Positions 49,029-59,165 are shown, counted from the stretch's first letter. The stretch is 64,000 nt of DNA from Pontibacterium sinense (GCF_015209595.1 NZ_JADEYS010000003.1:210600-274599); one strand, 5' to 3'. Notes: generated by a model from the sequence alone, not told the origin. Numbers and translations: made by a program.

Positions 49029-50531
49029 ATGGCAGCTAAGAAACTCAATATTAAAGACAAATACCGTCTGCTGACTCGCGATCTGGACTGGGAATATTCC
49101 TACAGCGATCGTAAAGAAGCGTTTCCTTATGAAGATTTTGAAGGCATCAAAATCACTGACTGGTCCAAGTGGGAAGACCCGTTTCGCCTGACGATGGATA
49201 CGTACTGGAAGTATCAGGCTGAAAAAGAGAAAAAACTGTACGCAATTTTTGACGCTTTTGCGCAGAACAATGCACATATGAATGTATCTGATCCGCGTTA
49301 CGTTAACGCGCTGAAGATTTTCCTGACCGGCGTGTCACCGCTGGAGTATCAGGCGTATCAGGGCTTTGCTCATACGGGTCGTCAGTTTGGTGGTGTCGGT
49401 GCGCGTGTCGCGTGTCAGATGCAGGCCATTGATGAACTGCGCCACGTGCAGACTCAGATCCATGCAATGAGTCACTTCAACAAGTTCTTCGACGGCTTCC
49501 AGGAATACAGCCACATGCATGACCGCGTGTGGTACCTGTCAGTGCCTAAATCGTTCTTCAACGATGCGCGTGCAGCAGGCCCGTTCGAGTTCATGATCGC
49601 GATTGGTTTCTCTTTCGAATACGTACTGACCAACCTGTTGTTTGTACCGTTTATGTCCGGCGCGGCACACAACGGTGATATGGCAACTGTGACCTTCGGT
49701 TTCTCAGCGCAGTCTGACGAAGCCCGTCACATGACACTGGGCCTGGAAGTGATCAAGTTCCTGCTGGAACAACACGAAGACAATGTGCCAATCGTTCAGA
49801 AATGGATCGATAAGTGGTTCTGGCGTGGTTCCCGTCTGCTGACCATCGTTTCCATGATGATGGACTACATGCTGCCAAACAAAGTGATGTCCTGGAAAGA
49901 AGCATGGGAAGTCTACTTCGAAGAAGCCGGCGGTGCGCTGTTTAAAGATCTGGCGCGTTACGGCATCAAAATGCCGAAGTACGCCGATGTGATCGAAAAA
50001 GAGAAAGAGCATATCTCTCATCAGGCGTGGTGGACATTCTACACCCACGGTCATGCCGCTGGTTTCCATACGTGGATTCCAACAGACGAAGAGCTGGATT
50101 GGCTGTCTGAGAAATACCCGGAAACCTTCGACAAGTACTACCGTCCGCGCTGGGAACTGGCGAAAGAGATGGAAGCGAAAGGTGAGCGTTTCTACACCAA
50201 AGCGCTGCCTCAGCTGTGTACTACGTGTCAGATCCCGATGCTGTTCACCGAGATGGATGATCCGACTCAGACCGCTTACCGCGACAGCGTGTACAACGGC
50301 GAGCGTTACCACTTCTGCTCCGACGGTTGTAAAGACATCTTCGATGACGAGCCGGAGAAATTCGTTCAGTCCTGGTTGCCAGTGCATCAGATCTTCCAGG
50401 GTAACTGCGGTGGCCCGGATGTGGGTGATGTTTTGAGCGATTTCTATCACATGAATCTGGGTGCAGACAACATGGATATGAAGGGCTCGCCGGACGACTT
50501 GCGCTGGAAACAGTGGAAAGGCGTGGCTTAA
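49029..50531 (+). CDS. dmpN: Phenol hydroxylase alpha subunit DmpN, diiron oxygenase
   Basis: This 500-residue subunit holds the catalytic non-heme diiron centre that inserts oxygen into phenol to give catechol. The six ligands can be placed: E106, E136 and H139 (DELRH), E197, and E231 with H234 (DEARH). A YHS-type zinc segment near the C-terminus (LCTTCQIP and FCSDGCKD, about residues 397-435) is usual for this family. All residues needed for activity are present. Confidence 0.97.
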   Translation: MAAKKLNIKDKYRLLTRDLDWEYSYSDRKEAFPYEDFEGIKITDWSKWEDPFRLTMDTYWKYQAEKEKKLYAIFDAFAQNNAHMNVSDPRYVNALKIFLTGVSPLEYQAYQGFAHTGRQFGGVGARVACQMQAIDELRHVQTQIHAMSHFNKFFDGFQEYSHMHDRVWYLSVPKSFFNDARAAGPFEFMIAIGFSFEYVLTNLLFVPFMSGAAHNGDMATVTFGFSAQSDEARHMTLGLEVIKFLLEQHEDNVPIVQKWIDKWFWRGSRLLTIVSMMMDYMLPNKVMSWKEAWEVYFEEAGGALFKDLARYGIKMPKYADVIEKEKEHISHQAWWTFYTHGHAAGFHTWIPTDEELDWLSEKYPETFDKYYRPRWELAKEMEAKGERFYTKALPQLCTTCQIPMLFTEMDDPTQTAYRDSVYNGERYHFCSDGCKDIFDDEPEKFVQSWLPVHQIFQGNCGGPDVGDVLSDFYHMNLGADNMDMKGSPDDLRWKQWKGVA

Positions 50532-50602
50532 GCCGGAACAAGAATAATAACAGGCTGGCGCGGTGAGTGTGTCCCGCGCACAGCCCGATGTGAGGAAGAA
50601 CA

Positions 50603-50965
50603 ATGGCTGTTAAAGCAATTACGCCTGACTACAAAGGCGAAGTACTCGACAAATTTGAGAACTTTCACGGCAATCAGGTGGTGTACGTAGGTTGGGATCA
50701 CCACATGATGTTTTGTGCACCGTTTGCCTATCCGGTGCCACCAGAAATGACCTTTGAAACCCTGCGTTCCGAAGTGATGACTGAAGCATTCAGTCTGCAC
50801 CCGGAATATGCCCAGATCGATTGGGATAAGGCCAGCTGGATGCTGGACGGTGATGCATTTACGCCACAGGCGGATGTTGCACTGAAAGATCAGGGCGTTG
50901 GTCACAAATCCGTTCTGCGTTTCAGCACCCCGGACCTGAAAGGTTATCAGGGCGCGGGCGTCTGA
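50603..50965 (+). CDS. dmpO: Phenol hydroxylase gamma subunit DmpO
   Basis: This 120-residue subunit belongs to the phenol hydroxylase gamma family (Phenol_hyd_sub), which completes the alpha2beta2gamma2 oxygenase. Typical stretches are VYVGWDHHMMFCAPFAYPVPPEMTFE and HPEYAQIDWDKASWMLDG. It follows a 71-base gap after dmpN that holds an imperfect hairpin. Confidence 0.95.
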   Translation: MAVKAITPDYKGEVLDKFENFHGNQVVYVGWDHHMMFCAPFAYPVPPEMTFETLRSEVMTEAFSLHPEYAQIDWDKASWMLDGDAFTPQADVALKDQGVGHKSVLRFSTPDLKGYQGAGV

Positions 50966-50984
50966 GATCGGGAGGTAATCACCA

Positions 50985-52046
50985 ATGACTTACGAAGTAA
51001 CTGTAGAACCGACCGGCGATGTTATCGAGGTCGAAGAAGATCAGACGATACTGGACGCAGCATTGCGCCAGGGTGTCTGGTTACCTTTTGCCTGCGGTCA
51101 CGGCACTTGCGGTACCTGCAAAGTCACCGTCACTGACGGTGATGCCGATGTGGGTGAAGCATCCCCGTTCGCGCTGATGGAATCTGAGCGTGATGAGGGT
51201 GTTGTGCTGGCTTGCTGTGCCAAACCTGAATCTGATTTGACGATCGAAGCGGATATCGATGTAGACCCTGACTTTGCCGGTCACCCGGTCAATGACTATG
51301 TGGGTACCGTTACTGAGATCCGTGATCTGTCACCCACCATCAAAGGCTTGTTCTTTGAACTTGATGGTGAGATGGAGTTTCAGGCCGGCCAGTACATCAA
51401 CCTGCATATCCCGGGTGTAGAAGGCACGCGTGCGTTCTCCATTGCCAACAAACCGTCCGATAGCAACACGCTGGAACTGCATGTGCGTCTGGTACCGGAA
51501 GGTGCGGGAACGACCTATCTGCATAACGAACTGCAGGTGGGCGATACGCTGGATGTCTCCGGACCCTACGGTCAGTTCTTTACGCGCAAATCTGACGAAC
51601 AGGATGCCATCTTCATTGCAGGTGGTTCAGGTTTGTCCAGCCCTCAGTCCATGATTAAGGAACTGTTGGAAGAAGGCGATCAGCGCAAGATGTATCTGTT
51701 CCAGGGCGCACGTAATGTCGCTGAACTGTACAACCGAGAGATCTTCGAAGCGCTGGCAGAAGAGCATGAAAACTTCTTCTACATTCCGGCACTGAATGCA
51801 CCAGAAGATGCGGATAACTGGGAAGGTTTTACGGGTTTCGTACACGAAGCTGCGCAGGATTACTTCGACAATAAGTTCAGTGGTCACAAAGCTTATCTGT
51901 GCGGTCCGCCGCCGATGATTGATGCGGCGATTACCGCCCTGATGCAGGGGCGTCTGTTCGAACGTGACATTCATATGGAACGTTTCGTAACCGCCGCTGA
52001 CGGTGCTGAAGAGCAAACACGTTCTGCCTTGTTTAAGCGTATATAA
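50985..52046 (+). CDS. dmpP: Phenol hydroxylase reductase DmpP (NADH, FAD, 2Fe-2S)
   Basis: This 353-residue reductase passes electrons from NADH to the oxygenase. The N-terminal plant-type ferredoxin domain has ligands C37, C42 and C45 (FACGHGTCGTC) and the fourth Cys at 77 or 78. The FAD domain carries RAFSIAN, and the NAD domain has GGSGLSSPQSMI and the end motif KAYLCGPPPMIDAA. The enzyme matches DmpP in length and order. Confidence 0.97.
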   Translation: MTYEVTVEPTGDVIEVEEDQTILDAALRQGVWLPFACGHGTCGTCKVTVTDGDADVGEASPFALMESERDEGVVLACCAKPESDLTIEADIDVDPDFAGHPVNDYVGTVTEIRDLSPTIKGLFFELDGEMEFQAGQYINLHIPGVEGTRAFSIANKPSDSNTLELHVRLVPEGAGTTYLHNELQVGDTLDVSGPYGQFFTRKSDEQDAIFIAGGSGLSSPQSMIKELLEEGDQRKMYLFQGARNVAELYNREIFEALAEEHENFFYIPALNAPEDADNWEGFTGFVHEAAQDYFDNKFSGHKAYLCGPPPMIDAAITALMQGRLFERDIHMERFVTAADGAEEQTRSALFKRI

Positions 52047-52079
52047 GTCTTAAACGTATCTGATGAAGAGCCTGTACCG

Positions 52080-52403
52080 ATGAGTACTCAAACGGTTGAA
52101 ACCGATATTAAGGTCCACCGCATTCAGGTGGTGAACCGGAATCAGGAGTACCTGTGCCGCGATGATAAAAGCCTGCTGGTGGGGATGGAGTTGCAAAACA
52201 CCCAAGCCATCGAGGTGGGATGTCGCGGAGGTGGCTGCGGCATGTGCAAAATCCGCATTCTCGACGGTGAGTTCGAGAAAAAACGGATGAGCCGTGCCCA
52301 TGTATCGGAAGCGGAAGAGGGCGAGGGTTTTGCTCTGGCCTGCCGCATCCTGCCACGCGGTGACATGGTGATCGAGTCCGATCACTTCGAACCGGCACAG
52401 TAA
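52080..52403 (+). CDS. dmpQ: Plant-type 2Fe-2S ferredoxin DmpQ/XylT
   Basis: This 107-residue ferredoxin has the cluster ligands C48, C53, C56 and C88 ([10 protein letters not shown], then LACRI). DmpQ/XylT proteins re-reduce the iron of catechol 2,3-dioxygenase after oxidation by substituted catechols, and the gene always sits just before that dioxygenase gene, as here. Confidence 0.95.
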   Translation: MSTQTVETDIKVHRIQVVNRNQEYLCRDDKSLLVGMELQNTQAIEVGCRGGGCGMCKIRILDGEFEKKRMSRAHVSEAEEGEGFALACRILPRGDMVIESDHFEPAQ

Positions 52404-52434
52404 CGGTCAAATAATAAGAACCGAGGATAAAGAG

Positions 52435-53358
52435 ATGAGAAAAGGTGTAATGCGTCCGGGTCATATTCAGCTTCGTGTGTTGGATATGAAAGAAGCGTTG
52501 GGTCACTACCGTGATCTGCTGGGACTGATTGAGGTAGAAACGGATGCTGAAGGCCGTGTCTATCTGAAAGGCTGGACCGAAGTCGATAAATTCTCTGTGG
52601 TACTGCGTGAAGCGGACGAGCCGGGTATGGATTTCGTTGGCTACAAAGTACTGAACAACGATGTACTGGATCAGCTGCAGAAAGATCTGGTGGAGTTTGG
52701 TTGCAACGTGGAAGAGATTCCTGCGGGTGAATTGACCGGCTGTGGTCGTCGTGTTCGCTTCGATTCTCCAACGGGTCATATGTTCGAGATATACGCTGAG
52801 AAAGAACAGACCGGTAAATGGGGTGTGTCTAACGTTAACCCTGATGCGTGGCCACGTGGCCTGACCGGTATGAAAGCGACTCGTTTCGACCACTGCCTGC
52901 TGTACGGCGATGACATCGACGGCACGCTGAAATTGTTCTGCGATGTGCTGGGCTTTGATCTGGCTGAGCAGGTGCTGGATGAGAACGGTGATCGTGTTGC
53001 ACAGTTCCTGACCGCTTCTATGAAAGCGCACGATGTTGCCTTCATCAAACATCCGGAAAAGGGCAAGTTCCACCACGCCTCTTTCTTCCTGGATACCTGG
53101 GAAGACGTGCTGCGTGCAGCTGACCTGATCTCTATGGAAGACGTGTCTCTGGATATCGGTCCGACCCGTCACGGTCTGACCCACGGTAAAACCATCTATT
53201 TCTTTGATCCATCCGGTAACCGTACCGAAGTGTTCTGTGGCGGTGACTACCACTACCCTGACCACGAACCCGTGACCTGGACCACCGATCAGTTGGGTAA
53301 AGCGATCTTCTACCATGATCGCGTATTGAACGAGCGTTTCCTGACTGCACTGACCTGA
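52435..53358 (+). CDS. dmpB: Catechol 2,3-dioxygenase DmpB
   Basis: This 307-residue type I extradiol dioxygenase opens catechol to 2-hydroxymuconate semialdehyde. Two vicinal-oxygen-chelate modules are seen, and the catalytic one has iron ligands H153, H214 and E265 with active-site H199, H246 and Y255, at the same numbers as in XylE. The sequence begins [25 protein letters not shown] weak hairpin follows the gene before dmpC. Confidence 0.98.
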   Translation: MRKGVMRPGHIQLRVLDMKEALGHYRDLLGLIEVETDAEGRVYLKGWTEVDKFSVVLREADEPGMDFVGYKVLNNDVLDQLQKDLVEFGCNVEEIPAGELTGCGRRVRFDSPTGHMFEIYAEKEQTGKWGVSNVNPDAWPRGLTGMKATRFDHCLLYGDDIDGTLKLFCDVLGFDLAEQVLDENGDRVAQFLTASMKAHDVAFIKHPEKGKFHHASFFLDTWEDVLRAADLISMEDVSLDIGPTRHGLTHGKTIYFFDPSGNRTEVFCGGDYHYPDHEPVTWTTDQLGKAIFYHDRVLNERFLTALT

Positions 53359-53373
53359 TTCACATAGCTGTTA

Positions 53374-53405
53374 CCCGCGTTGGCGATTTGCCTGCGCGGG
53401 GTTTT
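53374..53405 (+). terminator. Weak hairpin between dmpB and dmpC
   Basis: A short stem (CCCGCG / CGCGGG) with a 15-base loop is followed by GTTTTG. It would at most attenuate transcription between the upper and lower parts of the operon. Confidence 0.4.
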
Positions 53406-53474
53406 GCCGTTGCCGGGCCAGCATGGATTTGACACAGGTTTTTACACAGATAGCCATCTGAATGAGAGTTTGAA

Positions 53475-54935
53475 ATGAAAGATTTTAAGAACTTTATCAA
53501 CGGGGAGTTTGTAGGTACTGCCAGCGGCAAGACCTTCGAAAACCGTAACCCGGTTGATAACAGTGTGATCGGCATGGTTCACGAAGCCGGTGAACCTGAG
53601 GTTGCTGCCGCTGTTGCTGCAGCCAAGGCAGCGATGAAAGGGCCTTGGGGCAAAATGACACAAGCGGCGCGTATTGAAATGCTGAACCGCGTGGCGGATC
53701 GCATCAACGAGCGTTTCGAAGAGTTTCTGGATGCTGAGTGCAAGGACACCGGCAAGCCACGCAAGATCGCCTCTCATATTGATATTCCCCGTGGTGCTGC
53801 CAACTTTAAAGCGTTTTCTGAAACGCTGGCGAACCACCCAACTGAAGCTTTCAAACTGGATACACCTGACGGTCAGGGCGCGCTGAACTACGGTCACCGC
53901 AAACCAAAAGGTGTGGTCGCTGTGATCAGCCCATGGAACCTGCCACTGCTGTTGATGACGTTCAAAGTCGGTCCGGCACTGGCGTGTGGTAATGCGGTTG
54001 TTGTTAAGCCATCTGAAGAAACCCCGGCGACTGCCACTCTGCTGGGTGAAGTGATGAACGAATGCGGCGTACCCGCAGGTGTATACAACGTGGTGCACGG
54101 CTTTGGTGGAGATTCTGCCGGTGCCTTCCTGACCGCGCATCCTGATGTGGACGCGATCACTTTCACGGGTGAAACCCGTACCGGCGAGATCATCATGCGT
54201 GCCGCTTCCGTTGGTTTGCGCAACATCTCTATGGAGTGTGGCGGTAAGAACCCGGGCATTGTCTTTGCTGATTGCGATATGGATAAGGCGATCGAAGGCA
54301 CCATGCGTTCAGCATTTGTGAACTGCGGTCAGGTGTGTCTCGGTACCGAGCGTGTCTATGTTGAACGTCCAATTTTCGAAGAATTTGTTCAGCGCCTGAA
54401 AGAGGGTGTTGAGAAGCTGAAGCTGGGCCGTCCTGAAGACGCAGATGTGGATTTTGGTCCATTGGTTAGCCAGGAGCATAAAGAGAAGGTCTTGTCCTAC
54501 TACCGCACGGCGGTTGAAGAAGGCGCCAACGTAGTGATCGGTGGTGGCATTCCCGATATGGGCGAAGAGCTGAACGCCGGCGCGTGGGTAGAACCAACGA
54601 TCTGGACCGGTCTGGCGGACGATTCCCGTACCGTGAACGAAGAGATCTTTGGCCCTTGCTGCCATATCCGTCCGTTTGACACTGAAGAAGAAGTGATCGA
54701 GCTGGCCAATGACACCGACTACGGTCTGGCGGCAACGGTATGGACTGAAAATACCTCACGCGCGACCCGTGTTGCGGAATCGATGGATGTAGGTCTGGTG
54801 TGGGTGAATAGCTGGTTCCTGCGTGACTTGCGTACGGCATTTGGTGGTGCGAAGCAGTCCGGTATTGGCCGCGAAGGTGGTGTACATGGCCTCGAATTTT
54901 ACACCGAGCTTAAAAACGTCTGCATCAAATTGTAA
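53475..54935 (+). CDS. dmpC: 2-hydroxymuconate semialdehyde dehydrogenase DmpC
   Basis: This 486-residue NAD-dependent aldehyde dehydrogenase oxidises 2-hydroxymuconate semialdehyde to 2-hydroxymuconate, the entry to the oxalocrotonate branch. The catalytic Glu (MECGGKNPGIVF) and Cys (NCGQVCLGTERVYVE) are present, along with SPWNLPLLLMTFKVGPALA and the C-terminal GGAKQSGIGREGG. With dmpD missing, this is the only visible route from the ring-cleavage product in the window. Confidence 0.96.
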   Translation: MKDFKNFINGEFVGTASGKTFENRNPVDNSVIGMVHEAGEPEVAAAVAAAKAAMKGPWGKMTQAARIEMLNRVADRINERFEEFLDAECKDTGKPRKIASHIDIPRGAANFKAFSETLANHPTEAFKLDTPDGQGALNYGHRKPKGVVAVISPWNLPLLLMTFKVGPALACGNAVVVKPSEETPATATLLGEVMNECGVPAGVYNVVHGFGGDSAGAFLTAHPDVDAITFTGETRTGEIIMRAASVGLRNISMECGGKNPGIVFADCDMDKAIEGTMRSAFVNCGQVCLGTERVYVERPIFEEFVQRLKEGVEKLKLGRPEDADVDFGPLVSQEHKEKVLSYYRTAVEEGANVVIGGGIPDMGEELNAGAWVEPTIWTGLADDSRTVNEEIFGPCCHIRPFDTEEEVIELANDTDYGLAATVWTENTSRATRVAESMDVGLVWVNSWFLRDLRTAFGGAKQSGIGREGGVHGLEFYTELKNVCIKL

Positions 54936-54967
54936 ATGCTTCGAGTTTAAGAATGACTTCATCCAAG

Positions 54968-55155
54968 TGTAGGGCGTCCTTTAGGGCGCCGGCAGGCTAA
55001 TCACCTTCGATGACGACGAGACCTGCCCTACAAAGGGTGTGCTTCAAGTCCTGAACCAAAATCCAGGCCTCAGAGTGTGTGGTTAAACCACTCAGCTCGT
55101 GTAGCCGTTGTAGGGCACCCTTTAGGGTGCCGGCAGGCTGAAAGCCAGCCCTACA
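54968..55155. repeat. Two TGTAGGGC palindromic repeat elements at the dmpD position
   Basis: Elements at 54968-55032 and 55109-55155 each start with TGTAGGG and end with CCCTACA and can fold into double hairpins (for example GGGCACCC and GGGTGCC around TTTA). They belong to the family tandemly repeated at 41102-41330. The 307-base stretch 54936-55242 between dmpC and dmpE contains these and no gene. Confidence 0.88.
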
Positions 55156-55242
55156 AAGGCTGTACCTCAAGAATCAGAGCTTGCGATTAAATCTGACCCC
55201 AGATCGCCTGTTATGGAAGGGCGGTTGAGAGAGAGAACAGAT

Positions 55243-56028
55243 ATGAATAAAGATCAAATTATCCAGTGTGGCGACGAGCTGTTCGATGCGATGCAGCAGT
55301 TGAAGATGTTGCGTCCATTTACCGAGCGTTACGACGACATCACCATCGAAGACGCTTACAACATCTCCCTGCGCATGATCGAGCGTCGTGTAGAAGCAGG
55401 CGAGAAAATCATCGGTAAGAAGATCGGCGTGACCTCTAAAGTTGTGCAGAACATGCTCAACGTACATCAGCCTGATTTCGGTTACCTGACAGATCAGATG
55501 GCGTACAGCCAGGGTCAGGAGATGCCAATCAGCGAGAAGCTGATTCAGCCTAAAGCGGAAGGTGAAATTGCCTTCATCCTGAAGAAAGACCTGATGGGTC
55601 CGGGTGTCACCAATGCTGACGTATTGGCGGCGACTGATTGTGTGATCCCATGTTTCGAAGTGGTCGATTCCCGCATCGAAAACTGGCAGATCAAAATTCA
55701 GGACACTGTGGCAGATAACGCTTCGTGCGGCCTGTTTATTCTGGGTGATAAAGCAGTTGATCCTCGCAAAGTGGATCTGGCGACATGTGGCATGGTGGTT
55801 GAGAAAAACGGTTCTGTTATCTCGACCGGTGCCGGTGCGGCAGCATTGGGTAGCCCGGTGAACTGTGTGGCATGGCTGGCGAATACGCTGGGCGAATTTG
55901 GTATTCCACTGAAAGCGGGCGAAGTGATTCTGTCCGGTTCTCTGGTGCCGCTGGAGCCGGTACAGGCAGGTGATCACATGAGCGTAAGCATCGGCGGCAT
56001 CGGTTCTGCTTCCGTACGCTTTGTGTAA
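55243..56028 (+). CDS. dmpE: 2-oxopent-4-enoate hydratase DmpE
   Basis: This 261-residue metal-dependent hydratase adds water to 2-oxopent-4-enoate to give 4-hydroxy-2-oxovalerate. Family stretches are AYNISLRMIERRVEAGEKIIGKKIGVTSK, PKAEGEIAFILKKDL and the DSRIENWQIKIQDTVADNASCG segment. The chosen ATG at 55243 gives exactly the DmpE length; an upstream in-frame start would lie in the repeat flank. It is a paralogue of dmpH. Confidence 0.95.
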   Translation: MNKDQIIQCGDELFDAMQQLKMLRPFTERYDDITIEDAYNISLRMIERRVEAGEKIIGKKIGVTSKVVQNMLNVHQPDFGYLTDQMAYSQGQEMPISEKLIQPKAEGEIAFILKKDLMGPGVTNADVLAATDCVIPCFEVVDSRIENWQIKIQDTVADNASCGLFILGDKAVDPRKVDLATCGMVVEKNGSVISTGAGAAALGSPVNCVAWLANTLGEFGIPLKAGEVILSGSLVPLEPVQAGDHMSVSIGGIGSASVRFV

Positions 56029-56115
56029 ACGATCACACGAGATAAAGGACCTGAATATACAGATCGGGTCGTTCCCCTGCGTATCAGCATTATTGAATTA
56101 GGGTGATAAAGAAAC

Positions 56116-57027
56116 ATGAGTAAGAAACTAAAAGCGGCCATTATCGGCCCCGGCAATATCGGCACCGACCTGCTGATTAAAATGTTCCGCTCTGAATGGA
56201 TTGAGCCTGTATGGATGGTGGGTATCGACCCGGAATCCGACGGTCTGAAACGTGCTCAGGAAATGGGTATCAAGACCACCGCTGAAGGCGTTGATGGTCT
56301 GCTGCCACATGTTGTTGAAGATGATATCCGCGTAGCGTTTGATGCGACATCTGCTTATGTACATGCTGAGAACAGCCGCAAACTGAATGAACTGGGTGTG
56401 ATCATGATTGATCTGACCCCAGCGGCGATTGGTCCGTTCTGTGTGCCACCTGTCAATCTGGCTGAACACGCGAAAAATCTTGAGATGAACGTCAACATGG
56501 TGACTTGTGGTGGTCAGGCGACGATCCCTATGGTTGCTGCAGTCTCTCAGGTACAGCCTGTTGAGTACGGCGAGATTATCGCTACGGTATCGTCCCGTTC
56601 TGCCGGGCCCGGTACCCGTAAAAACATTGATGAATTTACCCGTACAACGGCGGGCGCGGTTGAGAAAGTTGGCGGTGCTGACAAGGGTAAAGCGATCATT
56701 ATCATCAACCCGGCTGAGCCACCACTGATCATGCGTGACACCGTGCACTGCCTGACCAAAGAAGCACCGAACGAAGCCGCAATTACCGAATCCGTTCACG
56801 CGATGGTGAAAGAGGTACAGAAATATGTACCGGGTTACCGTCTGGTGAACGGTCCTGTCTTCGATGGCAACCGTGTTTCTGTCTTCATGGAAGTAGAAGG
56901 TCTGGGTGACTATCTGCCGAAATACGCCGGCAACCTGGACATCATGACAGCAGCAGGTCTGCGTACGGCAGAGATGTTCTCTGAAGAAGTTAGCAACGGC
57001 GCGATCGAATTGCCGGCACGCGGTTAA
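56116..57027 (+). CDS. dmpF: Acetaldehyde dehydrogenase (acylating) DmpF
   Basis: This 303-residue enzyme turns acetaldehyde and CoA into acetyl-CoA in a complex with DmpG. The NAD loop is GPGNIG (11-16) and the catalytic Cys is C131 in [13 protein letters not shown]. It matches the DmpF length, and dmpG follows after 15 bases. Confidence 0.97.
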   Translation: MSKKLKAAIIGPGNIGTDLLIKMFRSEWIEPVWMVGIDPESDGLKRAQEMGIKTTAEGVDGLLPHVVEDDIRVAFDATSAYVHAENSRKLNELGVIMIDLTPAAIGPFCVPPVNLAEHAKNLEMNVNMVTCGGQATIPMVAAVSQVQPVEYGEIIATVSSRSAGPGTRKNIDEFTRTTAGAVEKVGGADKGKAIIIINPAEPPLIMRDTVHCLTKEAPNEAAITESVHAMVKEVQKYVPGYRLVNGPVFDGNRVSVFMEVEGLGDYLPKYAGNLDIMTAAGLRTAEMFSEEVSNGAIELPARG

Positions 57028-57042
57028 GTGGGGGATTAAGTG

Positions 57043-58071
57043 ATGAATTTGAAAGATAAGAAAGTAGTACTCCACGACATGAGTCTGCGTGACGGAATGC
57101 ACGCAAAACGTCATCAGATCTCTGTGGATCAGATGGTGGATATTGCGACCGGTCTGGATGAAGCGGGTATGCCGCTGATCGAAGTCACCCACGGTGACGG
57201 TCTGGGTGGTACGTCTGTGAACTACGGTTTTCCGGCACACTCCGATGAAGAGTATCTGGGGGCTGTGATCCCTAAGATGAAAAACGCCAAAGTATCCGCG
57301 CTGTTGTTGCCGGGTATCGGAACCGTGGATCATCTGCACATGGCAAAAGATCTGGGTGTTAGCACGATCCGCGTGGCAACGCACTGTACTGAAGCCGATG
57401 TGTCTGAACAGCACATCGGTCAGGCAGCAAAACTGGAAATGGACACGGTTGGCTTCCTGATGATGGCGCATATGGCCACGCCGGAAAAAATTCTGGAACA
57501 GGCACGCCTGATGGAATCCTACGGCGCGAACTGCATCTACTGCACCGATTCTGCGGGCTACATGCTGCCGGATGAAGTAACAGAGAAGATCGGCCTGTTA
57601 CGTGCCGAGCTGAATCCAACCACCGAAATCGGTTTCCACGGCCACCACAACATGGGCATGGCGATAGCCAATTCACTGGCAGCAGTAGAAGCCGGAGCAA
57701 TCCGTATTGACGGTTCTGTTGCGGGCCTGGGTGCCGGTGCAGGTAATACACCACTGGAAGTGTTTGTGGCGGTACTGGACCGCATGCAAGCAAACCACGG
57801 TATCGATCTGTACAAGATTATGGATGTAGCGGAAGACCGCGTGGTGCCAATGATGGACCAGCCGATCCGTGTAGACCGTGATGCACTGACACTGGGTTAT
57901 GCCGGTGTTTACTCCTCCTTCCTGCTGTTCGCTCAGCGTGCCGAAGCTAAATATGGCATCACTGCACGCGACCTGCTGGTTGAGCTGGGTCGACGTGGCA
58001 CGGTAGGTGGACAGGAAGACATGATTGAAGACCTGGCGTTGACCATGGCAAAAGAAAAAGGGCTGATCTGA
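57043..58071 (+). CDS. dmpG: 4-hydroxy-2-oxovalerate aldolase DmpG
   Basis: This 342-residue class II aldolase splits 4-hydroxy-2-oxovalerate into pyruvate and acetaldehyde, which is channelled to DmpF. It has [16 protein letters not shown] with R16, D17 and H20, and the metal histidines in [11 protein letters not shown]. An in-frame GTG directly before the ATG is also possible. The stop overlaps the dmpH start. Confidence 0.97.
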   Translation: MNLKDKKVVLHDMSLRDGMHAKRHQISVDQMVDIATGLDEAGMPLIEVTHGDGLGGTSVNYGFPAHSDEEYLGAVIPKMKNAKVSALLLPGIGTVDHLHMAKDLGVSTIRVATHCTEADVSEQHIGQAAKLEMDTVGFLMMAHMATPEKILEQARLMESYGANCIYCTDSAGYMLPDEVTEKIGLLRAELNPTTEIGFHGHHNMGMAIANSLAAVEAGAIRIDGSVAGLGAGAGNTPLEVFVAVLDRMQANHGIDLYKIMDVAEDRVVPMMDQPIRVDRDALTLGYAGVYSSFLLFAQRAEAKYGITARDLLVELGRRGTVGGQEDMIEDLALTMAKEKGLI

Positions 58072-58862
58072 TGGGTAATCTGACTAAATCACAAATTGAA
58101 GAGCTGGCGATCCATCTGGAGAATGCCGAGCTGGAAGCGTACGAAGTCACCAAAATTACCGATGACTTTCCGGATATGACTTACGACGATGCATTCGACA
58201 TTCAGTGGGAGATCCGTCGTCGTAAGGAAGAGCGTGGCAACAAAATCGTCGGCATGAAGATGGGCCTGACCTCCTGGGCAAAAATGTCCCAGATGGGTGT
58301 TGAGCATCCTTGCTATGGCTTCCTGGCAGATTACTTCTCCGTGCCTGAAGGTGGTGAAGTTAAGCACGACGAACTGATCCATCCAAAGATCGAAGCGGAG
58401 CTGGCATTTGTCACTAAAGTACCGCTGAAAGGTCCGGGTATCCATATCGGTGATGTGCTGCGCGCGACTGACTTTGTAATGCCTGCGATCGAAGTGATCG
58501 ATTCCCGTTACAAAGACTTCAAGTTTGACCTGAAAAGTGTGATTGCGGATAACTCCTCCTCTTCCCGCTTTATTACCGGTGGCCGCATGGCTGATGTTTC
58601 TGATCTGGACCTGAAGAATCTGGGTGTGGTGATGGAAATTAACGGTGAAGTGGTTGAAGTGGGTGCCGGTGCGGCGGTATTGGGTCATCCTGCAGCGTCT
58701 GTGGCGATGCTGGCGAATATGCTGGGCGAGCGCGGTGAAGAACTGCCAGCAGGTTCTTTCGTGATGATCGGTGCGATTACGGCGGCTGTGCAGGTCAATA
58801 AAGGTGATTCTTTCTGCGTCCGTTATCAGGACCTGGGAACCATCAGCGGTAAGTTCGTCTGA
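58071..58862 (+). CDS. dmpH: 4-oxalocrotonate decarboxylase DmpH
   Basis: This 263-residue metal enzyme decarboxylates 2-oxohex-3-enedioate to 2-oxopent-4-enoate and works as a complex with DmpE. The pattern parallels DmpE: IQWEIRRRKEERGNKIVGMKMGLTSWAKM, PKIEAELAFVTKVPL, DSRYKDFKFDLKSVIADNSSSS. It overlaps dmpG by one base. Confidence 0.96.
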   Translation: MGNLTKSQIEELAIHLENAELEAYEVTKITDDFPDMTYDDAFDIQWEIRRRKEERGNKIVGMKMGLTSWAKMSQMGVEHPCYGFLADYFSVPEGGEVKHDELIHPKIEAELAFVTKVPLKGPGIHIGDVLRATDFVMPAIEVIDSRYKDFKFDLKSVIADNSSSSRFITGGRMADVSDLDLKNLGVVMEINGEVVEVGAGAAVLGHPAASVAMLANMLGERGEELPAGSFVMIGAITAAVQVNKGDSFCVRYQDLGTISGKFV

Positions 58863-58948
58863 TCAGTTTCTGATTAGGGTATGTCGCTGCGCAGGCTCTC
58901 GTGGCGGCATATCCGGTCGGAATTGATGCCTTTAAAAGGAGATAAGCT

Positions 58949-59140
58949 ATGCCTATCGTTCAGGTCAATATGATGGAAGGACGTACGGATGAGCAGAAAG
59001 AAGCGCTGATCCGGGAAGTGACCGATGCGGTCATTCGTTCGCTTGACGCACCGGAACAGAGTATCCGCGTGATGATCAATGAGATGCCAAAACAACACTT
59101 TGGTATCGCGGGAAATTCTGCGAAGAAGCTGGGCAAATAG
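58949..59140 (+). CDS. dmpI: 4-oxalocrotonate tautomerase DmpI
   Basis: This small protein (63 residues, 62 after Met removal) isomerises 2-hydroxymuconate to 2-oxo-3-hexenedioate. Counting from Pro1 after removal of Met, the catalytic Pro1, R11, R39 and F50 of the family are all present. It closes the operon, and a strong terminator follows. Confidence 0.97.
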   Translation: MPIVQVNMMEGRTDEQKEALIREVTDAVIRSLDAPEQSIRVMINEMPKQHFGIAGNSAKKLGK

Positions 59141-59165
59141 TCTGATCCGAGTTTTCTGAATCCTT

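Noticed and set aside
53374..53405. Hairpin after dmpB as a full terminator splitting the operon
   Set aside because: The stem is only six base pairs with a long loop and four T residues, and no promoter is visible before dmpC; kept only as a weak attenuator.
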